This document shows positions 5,316-8,087 of a stretch of 8,087 nt of DNA, one piece after another. How positions within the stretch are numbered: position 1 is the stretch's first letter; every line of letters starts with the position of its first letter. The notes under the pieces were generated by a model. The model was not told where the DNA came from. It did not search any database and saw nothing but the letters and a program-made list of their open reading frames with translations. The position numbers and the translations under genes were made by a program. This DNA comes from an uncultured Oscillospiraceae bacterium (lineage in GTDB: Bacteria > Bacillota_A > Clostridia > Oscillospirales > Acutalibacteraceae). The stretch is from NCBI GenBank assembly GCA_905211185.1, contig CAJLZR010000031.1, positions 1 to 8,087 of the forward strand. Direction: 5' to 3'.

Positions 5316-5356
5316 AACCGTTGGATACAAGACAATAAAATTTGTATCCAACGGTT
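5316..5356. terminator. Long perfect inverted repeat between convergent spo0A and M18 peptidase genes
   Basis: AACCGTTGGATACAA (5316-5330) pairs perfectly with TTGTATCCAACGGTT (5342-5356), a 15-bp stem with an 11-base AT-rich loop; a G-T pair can extend it by one. It lies between two converging stop codons (5247 and 5378), so a two-way terminator is the simplest reading. Neither side has a classic T-tract (TTGGTAAAC on plus, CTTTAC on minus), which is unusual for an intrinsic terminator. Confidence 0.6.
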
Positions 5357-5377
5357 TGGTAAACAAAAAATTATAAA

Positions 5378-6811
5378 CTAATCATTTAAAAAAACTGAAA
5401 TAGCTTTATAAGTCATATAAAGGTCAATTTTAGAAATAATCTCGAAAGGCGAATGCATGGAAAGAACAGGCACCCCGACATCTATAACATCAACATTTAA
5501 ATTAGCTATGTACTTTGCAATAGTTCCTCCGCCGCCGATATCAACTTTGCCAAGCTCTCCACTTTGCCACAAAACTTTATTGTCATTTAAAAGCTTCCGT
5601 ATTTCGCCGGTAAATTCCGCAGAAGCCTCGGAAGTACCATACTTTCCGCCACTGCCGGGATATTTTTCGAGCACCACTCCCCTATTTGCAAAAGGAGTAT
5701 TGGAAACTTCGTAGCTGCTGCTATAAGTTGGGTCGTACGCAGCACTGACATCTGCCGACAAACACTTGGACTTGCTTAAAACATCACTGCATTTGCAGTT
5801 ATCCATATCAGCAAGGTCGGAAACAAAATACTCTAAAAATCTTGATTGCATTCCCGTAGTGCCATCACTGCCCGTTTCTTCTTTATCGGTAAGCAGCACC
5901 ACAGCCGTTTGCTTTGGAGATTTGCATGACAAAATCGCTTGATATGAAGGATACGCACATGAACGATCATCATGAGCATATCCGCCAATCATGCTGCGGT
6001 CAAATCCAATATCTTGCGCTTTCATGGCAGGTACAAATTCCAAATCAGCAGAAATGAAATCCTCTTCAACAATTCCATATTTATCATTTAGTATCTTCAG
6101 AACATTTAGTTTTACAAGCTCGGAACCCTCATCGCTTTTAAACGGCAAACTGCCGACCAAAACATTTAAATCCTCGCCCATAATAGCTTGGGACATTTTT
6201 TTATTCATCTGTTCTCTTGCCAAATGCGGAAGTAAATCTGTTATGCAAAAACAAGGTTCACCTTCATTTTCACCCAAAGAAACATCAACATATGTACCAT
6301 CGTTTTTTACTATTCTTCCGTGTAGTGAAAGCGGAATGGTCGTCCATTGATATTTTTTTATACCGCCATAATAGTGGGTTTTAAGCATTGCAAAATCGCT
6401 ATTTTCCATAAGCGGATTGGGTTTTAAATCTAGCCTTGGAGCATCAATGTGGGCTATTGCAAACTTTACGCCGTTTTTGACTCCATCTTTACCAATAACC
6501 GCAAGTACTATGCCACAATTTCTGTTAACCAAATAAACTTTATCGCCGGGTTTATATTTTTTGTTTTTATCAAATTCTTTAAACCCTTTATTTTTTATAT
6601 CGTTTAAAACATATGCAACATTCTCGCGCTCCGTTTTGGCTTTATTCAAATATTCTTTGTAGCCTTTGCTGGAACTTTCGCATTTTTTCATTGGTATCAT
6701 ATCTTCTGCAGCTATTTTCAAATTTTCATCTAACTGCTCAAGTATCTGGCATCCTAATTTTGACTCTTCATTTTCCTTTGCTTTTTTAAATTCGTTTTTT
6801 TCTTTGCTCAT
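5378..6811 (-). CDS. M18-family zinc aminopeptidase (aspartyl aminopeptidase-like)
   Basis: The 477-residue cytosolic metallopeptidase removes N-terminal residues from peptides; in the M18 family acidic residues are often preferred, but specificity cannot be read here. Expected di-metal site residues are present: H121 in FAIAHIDAPRLDLKP, the bridging D in AHDDRSCAYPSYQAI (D281/D282), the general base and ligand E311-E312 in LLTDKEETGSDG, D354 in SADVSAAYD, and H453 in LSMHSPFE. The glycine-rich VDIGGGGTIAKY (423-434) is also typical. The charged N-terminal stretch (1-40) and total length fit the longer bacterial M18 forms. There is no signal peptide. The ATG at 6811 has GGAG about 10 bases upstream. 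Only 29 bases separate it from the lytic transglycosylase gene, so it is probably the last gene of a sua5-transglycosylase-peptidase transcript that ends at the inverted repeat at 5316-5356. Confidence 0.93.
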   Translation of the reverse strand: MSKEKNEFKKAKENEESKLGCQILEQLDENLKIAAEDMIPMKKCESSSKGYKEYLNKAKTERENVAYVLNDIKNKGFKEFDKNKKYKPGDKVYLVNRNCGIVLAVIGKDGVKNGVKFAIAHIDAPRLDLKPNPLMENSDFAMLKTHYYGGIKKYQWTTIPLSLHGRIVKNDGTYVDVSLGENEGEPCFCITDLLPHLAREQMNKKMSQAIMGEDLNVLVGSLPFKSDEGSELVKLNVLKILNDKYGIVEEDFISADLEFVPAMKAQDIGFDRSMIGGYAHDDRSCAYPSYQAILSCKSPKQTAVVLLTDKEETGSDGTTGMQSRFLEYFVSDLADMDNCKCSDVLSKSKCLSADVSAAYDPTYSSSYEVSNTPFANRGVVLEKYPGSGGKYGTSEASAEFTGEIRKLLNDNKVLWQSGELGKVDIGGGGTIAKYIANLNVDVIDVGVPVLSMHSPFEIISKIDLYMTYKAISVFLND

Positions 6812-6840
6812 TTTAAAACAACTCCTTTAATATTTTTAAA

Positions 6841-7410
6841 TCAACTAAAATAAAGCATTTTGTAAATTTTTTTTGCTCGCTTCACTCTCTTTACATACCT
6901 ACGTGTTTCTTTGTATGGTATGTTTTCAAGTGTTTTGCCGTCCTTAGAAATGTTTTTATTATCAAGCCAACGCTTCACAACTGTTTCTCCTGCATTATAC
7001 GCACAAAGTGCCACTTCCTCATCGCCATACTTTTCCAAAAGAAGCGAAATAAGTAAAGTACCGTACATTATGTTAATATATGGGTCTTTAAGCTGACCCA
7101 TATCAACATTTTTTTCATTTGTTCGCATTTGAAGCCACTTAAACGTATCCGGTGTTATTTGCATTAAACCTTGTGCATCGGCATGAGAATGCGCATCGCT
7201 ATCAAACCCACTCTCACACTTAATTATAGCATATATGGTTTCTTTTTCAACATTGTAGGTTCTTGATGCTTTACTCACAATAGATTCATACTTTAGCGGA
7301 AACAAAGACTCTACCAAAAAACGAAGGCCCCAAAAAGCCAAAAAAACGGCGAGTATACTTATAAATAAAACCAAAAATATTTTTATTTTTTTACATATTT
7401 TTATAACCAC
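6841..7410 (-). CDS. Membrane-anchored lytic transglycosylase (SLT domain)
   Basis: The 189-residue protein cleaves the MurNAc-GlcNAc glycan bond of peptidoglycan at the outer face of the cytoplasmic membrane. A basic N-terminus (KICKKIK) precedes one membrane segment (about 11-29). The SLT fold covers about 41-180, with catalytic E66 in IIKCESGFDSDAHS, then AQGLMQITPDTF (79-90), ALCAYNAG (134-141) and IPYKETRRYVKRV (164-176), all standard motifs of the Slt70-like family. The compact size is typical of the short Firmicute forms. The start is GTG at 7410, with GAGGG about 10 bases upstream and no better in-frame start. The stop is TGA. It lies 40 bases after the Sua5 gene and 29 bases before the M18 gene, with no evident promoter or terminator in either gap. 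A role in spore germination or cell-wall turnover is possible but not shown. Confidence 0.93.
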   Translation of the reverse strand: MVIKICKKIKIFLVLFISILAVFLAFWGLRFLVESLFPLKYESIVSKASRTYNVEKETIYAIIKCESGFDSDAHSHADAQGLMQITPDTFKWLQMRTNEKNVDMGQLKDPYINIMYGTLLISLLLEKYGDEEVALCAYNAGETVVKRWLDNKNISKDGKTLENIPYKETRRYVKRVKRAKKIYKMLYFS

Positions 7411-7450
7411 ACCAAAAGCACCCTCTTTAAGGAAAAACTTATAAAATTAG

Positions 7451-8087
7451 CTATACATTTATAACTTTAAAACCCGCCGCTCGTATAAGCCTATTATATA
7501 CTGCCAAATTTTTAGATACTTCTCCGCTAAAATGAGCATACACCATACTAATATTCATGTCATCGATCTTTCTTAAAGCACCGAACAAATTGCGCTCCTG
7601 AGCGCTTATATCATCTTTGCTTCCATATGATATATATGGAATTTTTAAAAACGGTATGTCTTCGTCCAAACAAAGCGCAAGCGCACTGTTTTTTGACCGC
7701 TCGTTTACGTAATTTGAATAACTAAGTCTACTCCCCACAACCAAACAAACATCAGCACTCGGTGAATAGTGTTTGTACTTCATGCCGGGCGAAAGAACTT
7801 TCTGCCCAATTTTTAAATTTTCGTAAACAGCTTTATCAACCTCTATTTTTCCGATAACACTCTTTATATCCTCCGATGTAATAAATCCCGGTCTTAAAAT
7901 TTTAGGTATTAAATCCAAAAAGGAAATTACCGTTGATTCCACCCCTACGCTACAATCCCCGCCGTCCACAATTGCGTCAACTTTCCCATATAAATCATGA
8001 ACAACGTGCTCAAAAGATGTCGGGCTGGGTTTGCCTGAAATATTTGCCGAAGGAGCAACCAAAGGGACCCCCGATTTTTTTATGATT
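7451..8087 (-). CDS. ywlC: Threonylcarbamoyl-AMP synthase (Sua5/YwlC type), C-terminal 211 residues
   Basis: The enzyme makes threonylcarbamoyl-AMP from threonine, bicarbonate and ATP, the first step of the t6A37 modification of ANN-decoding tRNAs. The frame is open to the right edge (IIKKSGVPLVAPSANISG begins in the last 26 bases), so the true start lies outside. The apparent start at TTG 8062 is internal. The YrdC-domain motifs PLVAPSANISG, VGVESTVISF and ILRPGFIT are present. The linker SPGMKYKHYSP and a following Rossmann-like domain (about 110 residues) mark the long Sua5 form rather than short TsaC/YrdC. Full-length relatives are about 330-350 residues, so roughly 120-140 N-terminal residues, including the main nucleotide-binding part, are not visible. 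It appears to be upstream in the same transcript as the lytic transglycosylase and M18 peptidase. Confidence 0.93.
   Translation of the reverse strand, partial: IIKKSGVPLVAPSANISGKPSPTSFEHVVHDLYGKVDAIVDGGDCSVGVESTVISFLDLIPKILRPGFITSEDIKSVIGKIEVDKAVYENLKIGQKVLSPGMKYKHYSPSADVCLVVGSRLSYSNYVNERSKNSALALCLDEDIPFLKIPYISYGSKDDISAQERNLFGALRKIDDMNISMVYAHFSGEVSKNLAVYNRLIRAAGFKVINV

Noticed and set aside
5457..6350. Plus-strand frames of 85 and 119 codons inside the M18 gene
   Set aside because: They lie antisense to catalytic motifs of a well-conserved protein and show no family resemblance.
8060..8062. TTG 8062 as the start of the Sua5 gene
   Set aside because: The upstream codons (IIKKSGVP) are part of the conserved domain and the frame is open to the window edge, so the gene is truncated rather than short.
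1..8087. Mobile elements, CRISPR arrays, tRNA or rRNA genes, large repeats
   Set aside because: I found no transposase or integrase motifs, no regularly spaced repeats and no tRNA-like cloverleaf; base composition looks even across the window.

Overview
This window looks like ordinary chromosome of a low-GC, endospore-forming Firmicute, most likely a member of the Clostridia. The evidence is three recognisable sporulation genes (spoIIM, spoIVB, spo0A), the spoIVB-spo0A adjacency typical of spore formers, strong AGGAGG-type ribosome binding sites, frequent GTG and TTG starts, and very AT-rich DNA with lysine-, isoleucine- and asparagine-rich proteins. TAA, TAG and TGA all serve as stops. I see no transposase, integrase, phage gene, tRNA, rRNA or CRISPR array.

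Layout from left to right. Positions 1-49 (minus) hold the first 16 codons of a radC-like gene that runs off the left edge, with a good sigma-A promoter at 106-134. Divergent from it is an RluA-family pseudouridine synthase (163-1146, plus). Its stop lies one base from the stop of the convergent gene spoIIM (1148-1804, minus). The spacer 1805-2005 contains two compact hairpins. Next is an unrecognised 259-residue protein (2006-2785, minus) with its own sigma-A-like promoter (2830-2858). After a 268-base divergent spacer come spoIVB (3054-4337, plus) and spo0A (4456-5247, plus), then a 15-bp perfect inverted repeat (5316-5356). The right third is a probable minus-strand operon, transcribed from right to left: a threonylcarbamoyl-AMP synthase (Sua5/YwlC, 5' end beyond the window, 7451-8087), a membrane-anchored lytic transglycosylase (6841-7410) and an M18 aminopeptidase (5378-6811). 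No gene-free stretch exceeds 300 bases.

How the genes fit together. Spo0A is the phosphorelay-controlled master regulator that commits the cell to sporulation. SpoIIM belongs to the engulfment machinery (SpoIIDMP). SpoIVB is the forespore-secreted serine protease that triggers pro-sigma-K processing in the mother cell. The remaining genes are housekeeping: rRNA modification, tRNA t6A synthesis, peptidoglycan cleavage and peptide turnover. They have no evident functional link to the sporulation genes beyond adjacency.

The main refinements from reading the DNA are corrected starts for spoIVB (GTG at 3054), spo0A (ATG at 4456) and the unknown protein (TTG at 2785), a hidden partial radC at the left edge, and extension of the Sua5 gene to the right edge. 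I do not see convincing evidence of a new multi-gene system. The unrecognised protein at 2006-2785 is the best candidate for unexplored biology.
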